DNA of 64,000 nt from SHVO01 sp041905795 (GTDB lineage: Bacteria > Pseudomonadota > Alphaproteobacteria > Rhodospirillales > Rhodospirillaceae): the NCBI GenBank assembly GCA_041905795.1, contig JAYRKL010000011.1, forward strand, positions 60,515 to 124,514, given 5' to 3'. The translations under genes were made by a program, and so were the position numbers. This document shows positions 43,586 to 52,614 of the stretch, in pieces. Positions within the stretch are counted from its first letter, which is position 1; each line of letters begins with the position of its first letter. Below the pieces are notes generated by a model that did no database searches, was not told where the DNA came from, and saw nothing but the letters and a program-made list of their open reading frames with translations.

Positions 43586-44875
43586 CTACTTCATTCTGAG
43601 AATATGCACCTGATCCGAAGCCGGGTCGGTGGCCTTGCGCAGCACCGCCACCTCTTCCGCCGTCACCTTGGCGGCGGTGTTGCCCCAGCTCGCGCGGATA
43701 AAGCTGACCACATCGGCGATTTCCTGGTCCTTCAGCAGCACCCGGTACTGGGGCATGCGGTAGGCGTCGGGTAATCCATCAATGACCACGGCCTGCGATC
43801 CGTTCAGCACGATGTTGATCAGCGACACCGGACTGGGGTCGAGCACCACGGGGTTTCCGGCCAGCGACGGCAGGAACCCGCCCTGGGCCGCGCCGGTGGC
43901 GAGATGGCAGGCCATGCACTGCTGGGCGTAGACCAGCGACCCCGGCGCATCGTGCTTGCCGCCCTGGAGCGCCGCGGCGGTGGCCTCGGAATAGGCATAG
44001 GCACCTATCTTGCCTTCGCGGCTGCCGGGGATGGACGCCAGATACGTGGCGATGGCGCCGATATCGTCATCGCTCATGTACTGGGTGGAGTTGTTGACCA
44101 CCTCGGTCATGGTGCCAAAGGCGATGCCGAAGCTGTTGTGGCCGGTTTTCAGGAACGCGGCGATGTCGTCCTTGCTCCAGCGGCCGAGGCCGGTGTTCAC
44201 ATCCTGGCGCAGGTTGGTGGCCGACCAGTTGTCCAGCGGCGCGCCCTTGAGGAAGTCGCCGTCGGCCTCGTCGTAGCCCTTTTCGTTGAAGGCCAGCCCG
44301 CGCGGCGTATGGCAGGCGCCGCAGTGGCCCAGGCCCTGCACCAGGTAGGCGCCGCGGTTCCAGGCGGCGTCCTTGCCGGTTTTGGTCCGGTAGGTATCGT
44401 CGTCCGCGAACACGAAGTTCCAGATGGCGAGCGGCCAGCGGATGTTGAGCGGCGATGGGATTTCAGAAGGCTTGTTGGCAACCTTGGCCGCCGGCACGCC
44501 CTTCATGATGAAATCGTACAAGGCCTTGATGTCCTCCGGCGTCATCTTGGCGTAGGACGGGTACGGCATGGCGGGGTAAAGCCGGTGGCCGTCCTTGGCG
44601 ATACCTTTCCGCATCGCGGCGTCGAAGTCTTCCAGGGTGTAAGCGCCGATGCCGGTCTCTTTGTCCGGGGTGATATTGGTGCTGTAGATGGCGCCCAACG
44701 GCGTCGCCATCTTGAGCCCGCCCGAGAGCGCCGGCGCGCCGGGGATGGAATGGCAGGAGACGCAGTTGCCGGCGCGGGCGATGTATTCGCCGCGGTCCGC
44801 CGGCGGATCGGCCGCCAGGACAGATGCCGGGGCCAGGGTCAGCAGGAACACCCAAAGGCGCAGGCCGGTCTTCAT
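43586..44875 (-). CDS. Triheme c-type cytochrome (alcohol/aldehyde dehydrogenase cytochrome subunit-like)
   Basis: A 429-aa exported protein; a Sec signal (LRLWVFLLTLAPASVLA) is followed by three haem-c sites CVSCH, CGACH and CMACH, each in its own cytochrome domain, with Met ligand candidates such as YPAMPYPSYAKMT. This is the layout of the membrane-anchored cytochrome subunits of alcohol, gluconate and Mo-containing aldehyde dehydrogenases. The start ATG 44875 follows GGGAAGGGGCGACC. It is convergent with the Mo-hydroxylase operon and is its likely electron acceptor, delivering to the quinone pool or an oxidase. Confidence 0.92.
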   Translation of the reverse strand: MKTGLRLWVFLLTLAPASVLAADPPADRGEYIARAGNCVSCHSIPGAPALSGGLKMATPLGAIYSTNITPDKETGIGAYTLEDFDAAMRKGIAKDGHRLYPAMPYPSYAKMTPEDIKALYDFIMKGVPAAKVANKPSEIPSPLNIRWPLAIWNFVFADDDTYRTKTGKDAAWNRGAYLVQGLGHCGACHTPRGLAFNEKGYDEADGDFLKGAPLDNWSATNLRQDVNTGLGRWSKDDIAAFLKTGHNSFGIAFGTMTEVVNNSTQYMSDDDIGAIATYLASIPGSREGKIGAYAYSEATAAALQGGKHDAPGSLVYAQQCMACHLATGAAQGGFLPSLAGNPVVLDPSPVSLINIVLNGSQAVVIDGLPDAYRMPQYRVLLKDQEIADVVSFIRASWGNTAAKVTAEEVAVLRKATDPASDQVHILRMK

Positions 44876-45013
44876 GGTCGCCCCTTCCCAATCTGCCGCG
44901 GAACTCTGCGAAGACAATAGCTTACAGCGGCCGGGCCGGGCAACGAAGGCTTGGCGCGCCTCCCCGGCGCCGGGTAAGGTTTGCGTCTGTTCTTTTCCTT
45001 GGGGGGATTTCTC

Positions 45014-46111
45014 ATGAAGCGGTGGTTTGTCCTGGGCCTGGCGGCGGTGTCGCTCTGCGCCGTCAATGCGGCTATGGCGGAAGAAAAAGGCGGGCTGGAT
45101 CAGACCGGGCCCTATGAGCCGGTGGTGGGCTGGTTCAAGCCGGGCATCGACCGCTGGGATCGCCCGACCGCCAGCGTGAAGGTGGACAAGCCCGACCGCA
45201 TCTTCGTCACCACCGCGCCGGTGCGCTTCACCCGCCCCAACGCGCCCATGCTCACCGCCGACGGCAAGCTCATGGAGGAGAAGTCCCAGGCCTCCACCCT
45301 GCCGCCGGACAAGCACCCGCACGATCACAGCATTTTAGTTCTGAACGGCGACGGCAAGGTGATCGAGGACTGGAAGCAGTGGGACAAGGACATCACCTTC
45401 GCCCACAACGTCGCCATCAGCCCCTATGATCCGGAACGCCACGTGTGGGTGATGGACCTGGGCCACCAGATTCTCAAGTTCACCAATGACGGCAAGAAAC
45501 TGGTGATGCGCTTAGGCGAGAAGGACAAGCCGGGCTGGGATGCCACCCATTTCAACATGCCGTCCTCGCTCACCTTCCTGCCGGACGGTTCGTTCCTGGT
45601 GGCCGACGGTTACGTCAACGGCCGCATCGCCAAGTTCGACAAGAACGGCAAGTACGTGTCGGAATTCGGCGCCAAGGGCTCGGGCCCCGGCCAGTTCGAC
45701 CTGGTGCACTCGGTAGCGGTGGACGACAAAGGCCGCGTCTACACCGCCGACCGCCGCAACGGCCGCATCCAGGTGTTCCAGCAGGACGGCAAGTTCATCG
45801 AGGAATGGAAGAACACCGGCAGCGTGACGCGGCTGATCATCACCCAGGACCAGAACCTGTGGATGAGCGACGCCAATTATAACCGCATGGCCAAGTTCGA
45901 CCTCGACGGCCACCTGCAGACTTACTGGGGCGTCACCGGCCGCGCGCCCGGCGAGACCGACAACCTGCACAACTGGGACGTGGACGCCGCCGGCAACCTC
46001 TACATCGCCGACGGCGGCAACAACCGTATCCAGAAGTTCGTGCCGAAGAAGGACGCCGACCCGAAGCGCCTGATCGGCCAGCAGTACTTCCCGCCCGCCA
46101 TGAAGAAGTAG
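45014..46111 (+). CDS. Secreted NHL-repeat beta-propeller protein (copy 2)
   Basis: A 365-aa exported protein, the same length as its paralogue at 8470-9567. Signal peptide LGLAAVSLCAVNAAMA; mature start EEKGGLDQTGPYEP. NHL blades include FLPDGSFLVADGYVNGRIAKFD, GPGQFDLVHSVAVD, RVYTADRRNGRIQVFQ and NLYIADGGNNRIQKF. The ATG at 45014 follows a strong GGGGGGAT; an ATG 11 codons upstream is not needed. It is followed by a bidirectional terminator. It may be monocistronic; divergent from the cytochrome gene 138 bp away. Role unknown: ligand-binding propeller or lyase. Confidence 0.88.
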   Translation: MKRWFVLGLAAVSLCAVNAAMAEEKGGLDQTGPYEPVVGWFKPGIDRWDRPTASVKVDKPDRIFVTTAPVRFTRPNAPMLTADGKLMEEKSQASTLPPDKHPHDHSILVLNGDGKVIEDWKQWDKDITFAHNVAISPYDPERHVWVMDLGHQILKFTNDGKKLVMRLGEKDKPGWDATHFNMPSSLTFLPDGSFLVADGYVNGRIAKFDKNGKYVSEFGAKGSGPGQFDLVHSVAVDDKGRVYTADRRNGRIQVFQQDGKFIEEWKNTGSVTRLIITQDQNLWMSDANYNRMAKFDLDGHLQTYWGVTGRAPGETDNLHNWDVDAAGNLYIADGGNNRIQKFVPKKDADPKRLIGQQYFPPAMKK

Positions 46112-46131
46112 GGGCGGTAGCGCCGGAAATG

Positions 46132-46165
46132 AAAAAGGGGACTGCCGTGTGGCGGTCCCCTTTTT
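46132..46165. terminator. Bidirectional Rho-independent terminator
   Basis: AAAAAGGGGAC pairs perfectly with GTCCCCTTTTT around a 12-nt loop (46132-46165). The A-run and T-run on either side serve the convergent NHL and cyclophilin genes. Confidence 0.92.
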
Positions 46166-46172
46166 GTTTGAG

Positions 46173-47096
46173 CTACTTCTTGCGCTGGATCGGAACCTGC
46201 ACGTTGCAGACATCGACCCCGCCGGCGGGTTGCGCATAAAACGCGTCCAGGCGGTTGGCGCGGGCGTTCACGTATTGGGTGAAGGTCGGCGTGTCGGTGC
46301 GCAGGACCTCAAAGCGCGGCGCCGCCGGATCATTGGCGATGTAACCCCGCACCTTGGCGATGGGGATGTACTGGGCCTTCTCGTAGTTCCCTTGTGGCGG
46401 CGCGCCACGCGGCAAGGACGCCAGCACGTCCATGCCCTCGATCACGCGGCCGACCACGGCGAGGTTGCGGTCCATATGCCGCGGCGCGTGGCCGATGGCG
46501 GCGTAAAGTTCGATCCCCGACCCGGTGTCCGGAGCGTTGGACCGCCCGACCGCCACGGTGCCGTAGCAATGGGTCAGCCAGACGTTCTGAGAATCCGCGC
46601 CGACCGGCCAGGTGTCCGCAAAACCCGTGCGCGGCGCGAAGGAGTCCCGGAACGGCAGCGGCGTGAAGGCGACGTCTTTCAACGGCCGCTCATACTCGGG
46701 AGCGATCTGCATGGGTAGGTTGGAGGGGATCGGGCGGTCATCACGCGGTCCGCCCCATTGCGCCACGTAGTTGTCGCGCACCCGCACGATGGAGTGGCCG
46801 TCGAACCACTTCTGGCGCACCAGTTCGCGGATGTTCTTCACATGCAAGGGCGCGATCAGCGGCGTGATCTCGATGATCACCGCGCGGCCGTCGCCCAGCT
46901 CCATGCGCAAGAGGTTCTCCGCCGGGATCGGCTTCCAGGCATCCGCCGGCGCCGCGGCGAGGATATCGGCGGTGGTGGGCGGAAGCTGGGATGCGGGTGC
47001 GGCGGCGAAGGCAGGCGCCGCGCCAAAGACGGACCCGAGCACGCCACCCAAGACCGCCGCGCGCCATATCGGCGCCCCCGTGAGAGTTCTCCGCAT
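46173..47096 (-). CDS. Exported cyclophilin-type peptidyl-prolyl isomerase
   Basis: A 307-aa protein with a signal peptide (GVLGSVFGAAPAFA). The cyclophilin core is recognisable: VIIEITPLIAPLHVKNIRELV, FDGHSIVRVRDNYVAQWG, GTVAVGRSNAPDTGSGIELYAAIG and NLAVVGRVIEGMDVLASL. It folds secreted proteins in the periplasm. The start ATG 47096 follows GGAAGGAG; upstream reading is spurious. It ends the operon that begins with the TonB receptor at 52306, 116 bp after the preceding gene, so it may assist those secreted proteins. Tryptophan and Arg of the active site are partly replaced, as in large bacterial cyclophilins. Confidence 0.85.
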   Translation of the reverse strand: MRRTLTGAPIWRAAVLGGVLGSVFGAAPAFAAAPASQLPPTTADILAAAPADAWKPIPAENLLRMELGDGRAVIIEITPLIAPLHVKNIRELVRQKWFDGHSIVRVRDNYVAQWGGPRDDRPIPSNLPMQIAPEYERPLKDVAFTPLPFRDSFAPRTGFADTWPVGADSQNVWLTHCYGTVAVGRSNAPDTGSGIELYAAIGHAPRHMDRNLAVVGRVIEGMDVLASLPRGAPPQGNYEKAQYIPIAKVRGYIANDPAAPRFEVLRTDTPTFTQYVNARANRLDAFYAQPAGGVDVCNVQVPIQRKK

Positions 47097-47212
47097 GCGT
47101 GGTCTCCTTCCCAAGCCGCCGCCGGGCCAAACGTCCATCACCGTTATAGCTGCAAGAGCGACCTGGGCGAAGACGGCGCCTATGGCCCGGTCCGGACACA
47201 ACGCATACGCTG

Positions 47213-48307
47213 TCACTCGCGGTCGGCGCCGGCCTTGATGCCTATAGGTGGGGCAGTCTCGCTGACCGCCGTCGGGGGATGGATCACGAATACCTGCGTG
47301 AACCCGACCCGTGAGGCCATGGAGATGGCCGTGTTTTCTCCGGTCACCGGATCTGGCCGGTAATCGGCCAGCTTGCGCATGGCGCGGTAGATCGACGGCG
47401 TCGCCTGCTTGTCATAGGCCTGATGATGGGTGGAGCGGATCTGGTTGGTGCCCGCGTTCCAGTCGTCGATGTCCATGTAGCCGGCCATGACGCCCTTGGC
47501 CTGGTCGGGCATCAGGGCGAGGCGCCAGCGGGTGTTGTAATAGCGGATGTCGGTGATGCTGCCGCCGTTGCCCGCCGAGGGCATCAGGTAGTCGGCGCCC
47601 TCCGTGGTCAGCACGCCGTTCACGATGCGCCCGTGGAATTTCTGGATGAACAGTTTGCCCCACCGCGTATCCAGCCGCTGGCTGCTTCCGGGCAGGTACG
47701 TCGAGCCGGTGGCGTTGGTCATGATCTTGTCGCGACCGCGATAGGTGGTCAACGTCACATCGTCGTCGTTCTCCAGACTGTCGACGTCGGTCAGTTCGAT
47801 GACGATGGTGTTGTACTGGTATTTGCGCCAGTCGTTGAACCGCATCAGGTTGAACGAACCGGAGCGATATGTGGGTTGGCACCCCCAGGCGCGCTGCAGC
47901 TGGTTGTCGACACCCTTCTCGCCCGCGGGATTGGTGAAGTCGTTGGGCCCGATCTTGCCGTCGAGGTTCAGGCCATAGGCGATGGGACCGACGGCGGTGC
48001 GATAGGGAATCGGATCGGGTGTGATGTTCGGAAACCAGGTCTCGGCCTCGCGGGCGAGTTGGGTCTCGGTGAGCTTCCACTTTTTGCCAGGGGCTTCCGG
48101 ATAGAGCGCCTTGAAGTGTTCGCGCGGGCCTTCGTTGAGGCCATCCGGGCATTCCTGCTTGCCGTCCGGCGTGTTGTAGACCTCCTTGGACTCAAGGGTC
48201 ATCACATAGCCGATGGAACGGTCTTTCAGGATCACGCCTTCGGCCGCGGACGCCGTTTGCGCGAACAGCGCGGCGCCGAGGATGCCGGAGAGAAGACGGG
48301 TGTACAT
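47213..48307 (-). CDS. Secreted protein of unknown function (module protein, copy 2)
   Basis: A 364-aa exported paralogue of 12040-13131. Signal peptide LLSGILGAALFAQTASA. Shared blocks: DGLNEGPREHFK, TQLAREAETWFPNITPDP, LNLDGKIGPNDFTNPAG, IVIELTDVDSLENDDDVTLTTY and NGVLTTEGADYLMP, plus STHHQAYDKQATPSIYRAM near the C-terminus. The near-invariant TDVDS-x3-DDDVT acidic motif and GPNDF segment could bind a metal. Start ATG 48307 with CGGAGACTGC. It lies 13 bp after a PF03640 protein, exactly as its paralogue does. Family not recognised. Confidence 0.82.
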   Translation of the reverse strand: MYTRLLSGILGAALFAQTASAAEGVILKDRSIGYVMTLESKEVYNTPDGKQECPDGLNEGPREHFKALYPEAPGKKWKLTETQLAREAETWFPNITPDPIPYRTAVGPIAYGLNLDGKIGPNDFTNPAGEKGVDNQLQRAWGCQPTYRSGSFNLMRFNDWRKYQYNTIVIELTDVDSLENDDDVTLTTYRGRDKIMTNATGSTYLPGSSQRLDTRWGKLFIQKFHGRIVNGVLTTEGADYLMPSAGNGGSITDIRYYNTRWRLALMPDQAKGVMAGYMDIDDWNAGTNQIRSTHHQAYDKQATPSIYRAMRKLADYRPDPVTGENTAISMASRVGFTQVFVIHPPTAVSETAPPIGIKAGADRE

Positions 48308-48320
48308 GTGCAGTCTCCGA

Positions 48321-49694
48321 TCAGACATAGCGGCCCAGCGCCTGCAGGCGCAGCCAGAAGGCGTAGTAGCCATTGCGCGCGCCGTAGAATTCGCCCCAGG
48401 ACTGGCCGCGCGCGGTGCCCGGCCCGAGATCGCGGGTGAAGGTGTAGACCGGCCGATCGCGGTACGCCCACACCCGCAGCGAATCCAGCCCCGGCTGCGC
48501 GCGGCGGCCGGTCTTGGGATCGATCTCGATGATGGTCCAGATGACGTTAGGGCTGGTCTCGTTCTTGCCCGCGATCACATAGGGAAAGGTCTTGGCGCAG
48601 CGGATCGGATCACCGCCGCCGCAAACCGCATAGCGGTATTCCTGGGGTGTGTCCGGGTGATCGCAGGCCAGTTGGTCCAGCGAGTCATCGCCGCAGTTAT
48701 AAATGTAGATCGTTTTCCCATGGCTGTCGGCGAGCACGATGCCGCCCGGCGTATCCTGGGTGGTGAACGACTTCGGCCAGGCCGGCGCCGGCTGCGTGAA
48801 GACCGTGCGCCATCCCTGCTCGTCCAGGCCGTCCTGGATATACGGGCCGGTGTCGCCGGTGAAGGTATAGAGCGGCCGCGCGCGATAGGCCCACTGCCGT
48901 TCGCCCGACCTGCGCTCCACCACTGACCAGTCTTTGCGATTGAGCGCCCCGATCAGCGGCGCCGGCACGGGTTTCCATTGGCGAAGGCAGGTGTCGTTGC
49001 AATTGGATATGTTCGGCGCATCGCCGTCGAAGGCATAAACGGTCACGCCGTTGGGCAGCATCAACTGGCGGCCATTGTTATTTTGCACAACGACGAACTG
49101 GCCCGGCACGTCGGCGGGCGGCCCGATGGGGATACGGTGCGCGGGCGCGTCGCCGCCGCCCCCTATAGGTGAAGAGTGCTCGGCATTCAGTTTGGTGCCG
49201 CCGATGGTGTCGCCGGGCCGCCGGTCCAAGGACGAGGTGTAAAGCACCTGCCCGTTGTAGGCCCACTGCAGACGCGTGTCGTGACGGCGGATCAAGGTCC
49301 ACTTGCCAATGGGTTTGGCACCGTCGGCGGCGATCACCGGCGGCCAGGCCTGGGCGCAGGAGGGCCGCGCGTCGAGGTCGGGCAGTTCCAGCCCCGCCGG
49401 ATATGGGCTCATGAGTCCGGCGTTCTCGGTGGTCTTGACGTCGTCGCAGCTGGAGGCCGAGCCGCTGACGTCGGCGGTGCCGCCGTTGCGCAGTTCGGCG
49501 CGCGGCCATTTGTAGAGCGTCCGGCCCTCGTGCGTGGTGTAGATCGGCCCTTCCAGCGGCGCGATCATCACCTTGAAGCCCGGCGGCAGCGGCTCTTCCA
49601 GATAGGCTTCGGTGAGGGCTCTCTTGTCCGCGGCGGACGCGCTCCAGGCGAAAAACGCCAAAGCGGCTCCGGCGACGGTGCGTATGTTCCGCAT
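48321..49694 (-). CDS. Secreted PF03640-repeat protein (module protein, copy 2)
   Basis: A 457-aa exported protein; signal peptide GAALAFFAWSASA. Three PF03640-type repeats, with PIYTTHEGRTLYKW, LQWAYNGQVLYTS, VVVQNNNGRQLM and IVLADSHGKTIYIYNCGDDS, align with those of the copy at 13144-14496, including the C-terminal WGEFYGARNGYYAFWL. The ATG overlaps the TonB receptor stop (ATGA), so translation is coupled to the receptor. Here no DUF1592/DUF1552 genes intervene. Function unknown. Confidence 0.87.
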   Translation of the reverse strand: MRNIRTVAGAALAFFAWSASAADKRALTEAYLEEPLPPGFKVMIAPLEGPIYTTHEGRTLYKWPRAELRNGGTADVSGSASSCDDVKTTENAGLMSPYPAGLELPDLDARPSCAQAWPPVIAADGAKPIGKWTLIRRHDTRLQWAYNGQVLYTSSLDRRPGDTIGGTKLNAEHSSPIGGGGDAPAHRIPIGPPADVPGQFVVVQNNNGRQLMLPNGVTVYAFDGDAPNISNCNDTCLRQWKPVPAPLIGALNRKDWSVVERRSGERQWAYRARPLYTFTGDTGPYIQDGLDEQGWRTVFTQPAPAWPKSFTTQDTPGGIVLADSHGKTIYIYNCGDDSLDQLACDHPDTPQEYRYAVCGGGDPIRCAKTFPYVIAGKNETSPNVIWTIIEIDPKTGRRAQPGLDSLRVWAYRDRPVYTFTRDLGPGTARGQSWGEFYGARNGYYAFWLRLQALGRYV

Positions 49695-52306
49695 CAGAAT
49701 TTTGCCCGCAAGGTCACGCCGTATCTGGCCGGCGGGTTGTAGGAGACGGTCCGGCCGAGATACGCCGTGACGCCGGCGCCTGCGGGAGCGGTGAGCAGCC
49801 CCTGCGCGGCGATGTTCTTCGCATCGAGGGCGTTGTTGGCATAAAGCGAGACGTCGTATGTGCCGTCCTCGAGCCGCACGCCCGCGCGCAGGTTGAGGTT
49901 GGATTGCCCCGGCACCTGCGTATAGATCGACTGGGTCACGCCGGTGCTGTAACCGCTGGTGTGGGAATACTGGGCGTAGCCGTAGAGTTCCTCGTGCGCG
50001 CCGATCTGATGATTCCACGACGGCGTGATGGACAAGGTCAGCTTGGGCGAGAACGGCGCCGTCTGTCCCGTGGCGTCGACGGTCGCGACGCCGTTGTAGC
50101 TCAATTCCGCCGGCGCCGGCAGCGACGGCGCCGATTGATAGATCGAGTCGTTGTAGTTGCCGTCGAAGGATACGCGGAAGCCGCTGCCGAGATTGGCGGC
50201 CGCGTTCCATTCGACGCCGCGGGCGCGGATGTCGCCGGCGTTGGCGGCGCCGCGATAGGTGGTGCCGTTGGGCAGGAGATAGGAGATGGAGGTCTGGAAG
50301 CCGTAGAGCACTTCCTGATAGGCCGCCAGGTTGACCGTCAGGCGGCGGTCGAACAACGAGGTTTTGACTCCGGCCTCATAATTATACGTGGTGGTCGGCT
50401 TCACCGCCGCCTGTGAGGCGATGGCCGAGCCGTTGTTCAGGTCCAGGCCGCCGGCCTGGAAGCCATTGCTGAACGCCACATAGGCGGTGGCGTCCGGCGT
50501 GAATTTGTAGGACACGCTGGCCGAGCCGGACAGGTTATTGGCGGTCGTGGCGGCGCCCAGCGCATAACCCGTGGTCGCGGGAACCGATGCCGATCCGGCC
50601 GTGAAGAACCCTGGCGTGGTGTAGCTTACCCCGGGGTTCACGAACACCGCGCCGATGGCGCGATAGAAAGCGTTCAAGGTGACGTTCGACACGCCGGCCG
50701 GCAGGGTCTGGGGGAGCTTGCCGGTGTCCACCGGGCTGCCGCCGCTCTTGCGGTCGTGGGTGTAGCGGGCGCCCCCGGTCAGGTCGAGCCGATCGGCGAT
50801 ATGCCAGGTGGCCTGGCCGTAGACGGCCTGATTCTGGTCCTGGACATGGGTGTCCTCGATGATCTGCGACCCGGTCAGCTGCGACCGGAACGACAGCGGG
50901 ATCACCTCCCGGCCCTGATAGGCGTTGTACCAGGGGATCACGTCGGCGCCGAACTGGTGGATGATGTAGTGATCCCTGAGCCGGGAATAGTACAGGAACA
51001 CGCCGCCCTGCCAGTCGAAGGCGCCGCCGTCTTTCGAGGCCAGGCGCACTTCCTCGCTGTACTGATCACTGCGGCTGACCGCCATGTTCTGGTAGATGTC
51101 GATGGGCGAACCGTCGCTGTCCTGGGGCGGATTGAACTTCCAGAAGCGCCAGGCCGTGATAGAGGTCAGGTCCGCCCAGTCGAGGTCGTAGTCGGCCGTA
51201 ACCGCGACACCGCCCTGGGTGGTGCGCATGGCGTTCAGATTGTTGGTGATGTCGCTGTTGGCATCCACCGCCGGGACCCAGCCCTGCACGCCGCCGTAGC
51301 TTCTAAGGGCCGCCAGCGCCGCCAGGGCTTTGGTGGCGGTGGCCTGCTGTGCCGCCGTGGTGTTGATACCCCAGTTGCCGGGGCCGAACAGCGTCCTGAT
51401 GCCGCCGCCGGAACTGAAGCCGGATGAGCTGTCGTTCTCATTCTCGAGATCGGCGTTGATAGCGATACTCAGTTTATCGCCGGCGTTGATGAGGAACTGC
51501 TGGCGGATGCCGTAGCGGCCCGTGCCCGCCGTCACCAGCTGATTGGTGGCGGTGGGGGCGTAGATGCCGTTCTGCGCCGCCGCGTTGCGGAAGCTGCGCT
51601 TGAACGGCGTCGGCAGCCAGCCGTCGGCATTGGTGCCGTAGAACGACGTGCGGTAGGCGACGGTGTCGGTGATCGGTCCCGTCAGGATGGCCTTGAGCTG
51701 GAAGAAGCTGGTGTTGCCGGCCGACGCCTCGACGCTCTGGCTGGCGGTGAAGCTGGGGCGATTGCTGGTGACGTTCAGCGCCCCGGCCGCGGCGTTGCGG
51801 CCAAACAGCGTGCCTTGGGGCCCGCGCAGGACTTCAAAGCTGTTGACGTCCACCAGGTCCTGCAAGACTTGCCCGGGCCGGGCCTGGTAGACGCCGTCGA
51901 AATAAACGCCGATGGCGTTGTCGAGGCCGTCGGCGGCGGTGGGGGCATAACCGATGCCGCGGATCAGGACCGAGAAGTTGCGCGGGTTGCCGCCGGTCGA
52001 GTTCAGGCCCGGCGTCTGGGCGATGAGGCTCTGCAGGTCGACGGTCCCCTTGAGTTCCAAGGTTTCGCCGCTGATGGCCTGCAACGATACCGGTACATCC
52101 TGGATGTCCTCGGTCTTACGGCGGGCGGTGACGTAGATGGTTTCCACGGCGCCCGCTTGCGTCGTCACGCCGGCCGCCGCCTGTTGCGGCGCTGCGGCAT
52201 CGGCCCCACCCGCGATCTCCGCCGCGGCCGAAGCGCCGCCGGCCGGAAGCAGCGCCAGGGCGGCCACACCGGCGAGAAGACGGCGGTCGAACTTGAACTT
52301 TTTCAT
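49694..52306 (-). CDS. TonB-dependent receptor (module copy 2)
   Basis: An 870-aa outer-membrane receptor. Signal peptide to about residue 28 (ALALLPAGGASAAA), TonB-box-like VETIYVTARRK near 55, plug with VPVSLQAISGETLELKG, RNFSVLIRGIG and NSFEVLRGPQGTLFGRNAAAGALNVTS, and a barrel ending RYGVTLRAKF. The plug is of the TonB/FecA-like 'Caulobacter' class with short loops. It belongs to a different sequence subfamily from the receptor at 17715, so the two modules are not simple duplicates. Start preceded by AAGGGGC. It leads an operon with PF03640, module protein and cyclophilin genes. Confidence 0.92.
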   Translation of the reverse strand: MKKFKFDRRLLAGVAALALLPAGGASAAAEIAGGADAAAPQQAAAGVTTQAGAVETIYVTARRKTEDIQDVPVSLQAISGETLELKGTVDLQSLIAQTPGLNSTGGNPRNFSVLIRGIGYAPTAADGLDNAIGVYFDGVYQARPGQVLQDLVDVNSFEVLRGPQGTLFGRNAAAGALNVTSNRPSFTASQSVEASAGNTSFFQLKAILTGPITDTVAYRTSFYGTNADGWLPTPFKRSFRNAAAQNGIYAPTATNQLVTAGTGRYGIRQQFLINAGDKLSIAINADLENENDSSSGFSSGGGIRTLFGPGNWGINTTAAQQATATKALAALAALRSYGGVQGWVPAVDANSDITNNLNAMRTTQGGVAVTADYDLDWADLTSITAWRFWKFNPPQDSDGSPIDIYQNMAVSRSDQYSEEVRLASKDGGAFDWQGGVFLYYSRLRDHYIIHQFGADVIPWYNAYQGREVIPLSFRSQLTGSQIIEDTHVQDQNQAVYGQATWHIADRLDLTGGARYTHDRKSGGSPVDTGKLPQTLPAGVSNVTLNAFYRAIGAVFVNPGVSYTTPGFFTAGSASVPATTGYALGAATTANNLSGSASVSYKFTPDATAYVAFSNGFQAGGLDLNNGSAIASQAAVKPTTTYNYEAGVKTSLFDRRLTVNLAAYQEVLYGFQTSISYLLPNGTTYRGAANAGDIRARGVEWNAAANLGSGFRVSFDGNYNDSIYQSAPSLPAPAELSYNGVATVDATGQTAPFSPKLTLSITPSWNHQIGAHEELYGYAQYSHTSGYSTGVTQSIYTQVPGQSNLNLRAGVRLEDGTYDVSLYANNALDAKNIAAQGLLTAPAGAGVTAYLGRTVSYNPPARYGVTLRAKF

Positions 52307-52614
52307 ATGTGCCCCTTTGAGACGTTCCGAAGCACACCTTCAACGCAAAGGCCGTGGTTCGCCGGGACACCTACGCAAACGCCGTGCCAAGCCTGAAACA
52401 GCACTGAACCGGGGAAACATGCGTCGGAAACCGCGCGCCTGTTTCCGGCGCAACAGGCGCTGATCCTGGCGGCGCACCGCTGACCGTTTCGCAACACCCC
52501 TCTCGGGCGGCCGGGCCAGCCAACATCACCCTTGATCGCGGCGCGCGCCTGCTATGTAGTTTCACCTGCTAGTTTCACCGGCGTTTCACCGAACCCCTCA
52601 CCCAGGAGATCCTC
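52307..52614. other. Divergent promoter region, TonB receptor / creatininase
   Basis: A 308-bp gap between divergent starts. Three copies of GTTTCACC (52559, 52572, 52583; the first two as TAGTTTCACC) lie 25-60 bp before the creatininase start and may be an operator or a small expansion. I see no gene here. Confidence 0.5.
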
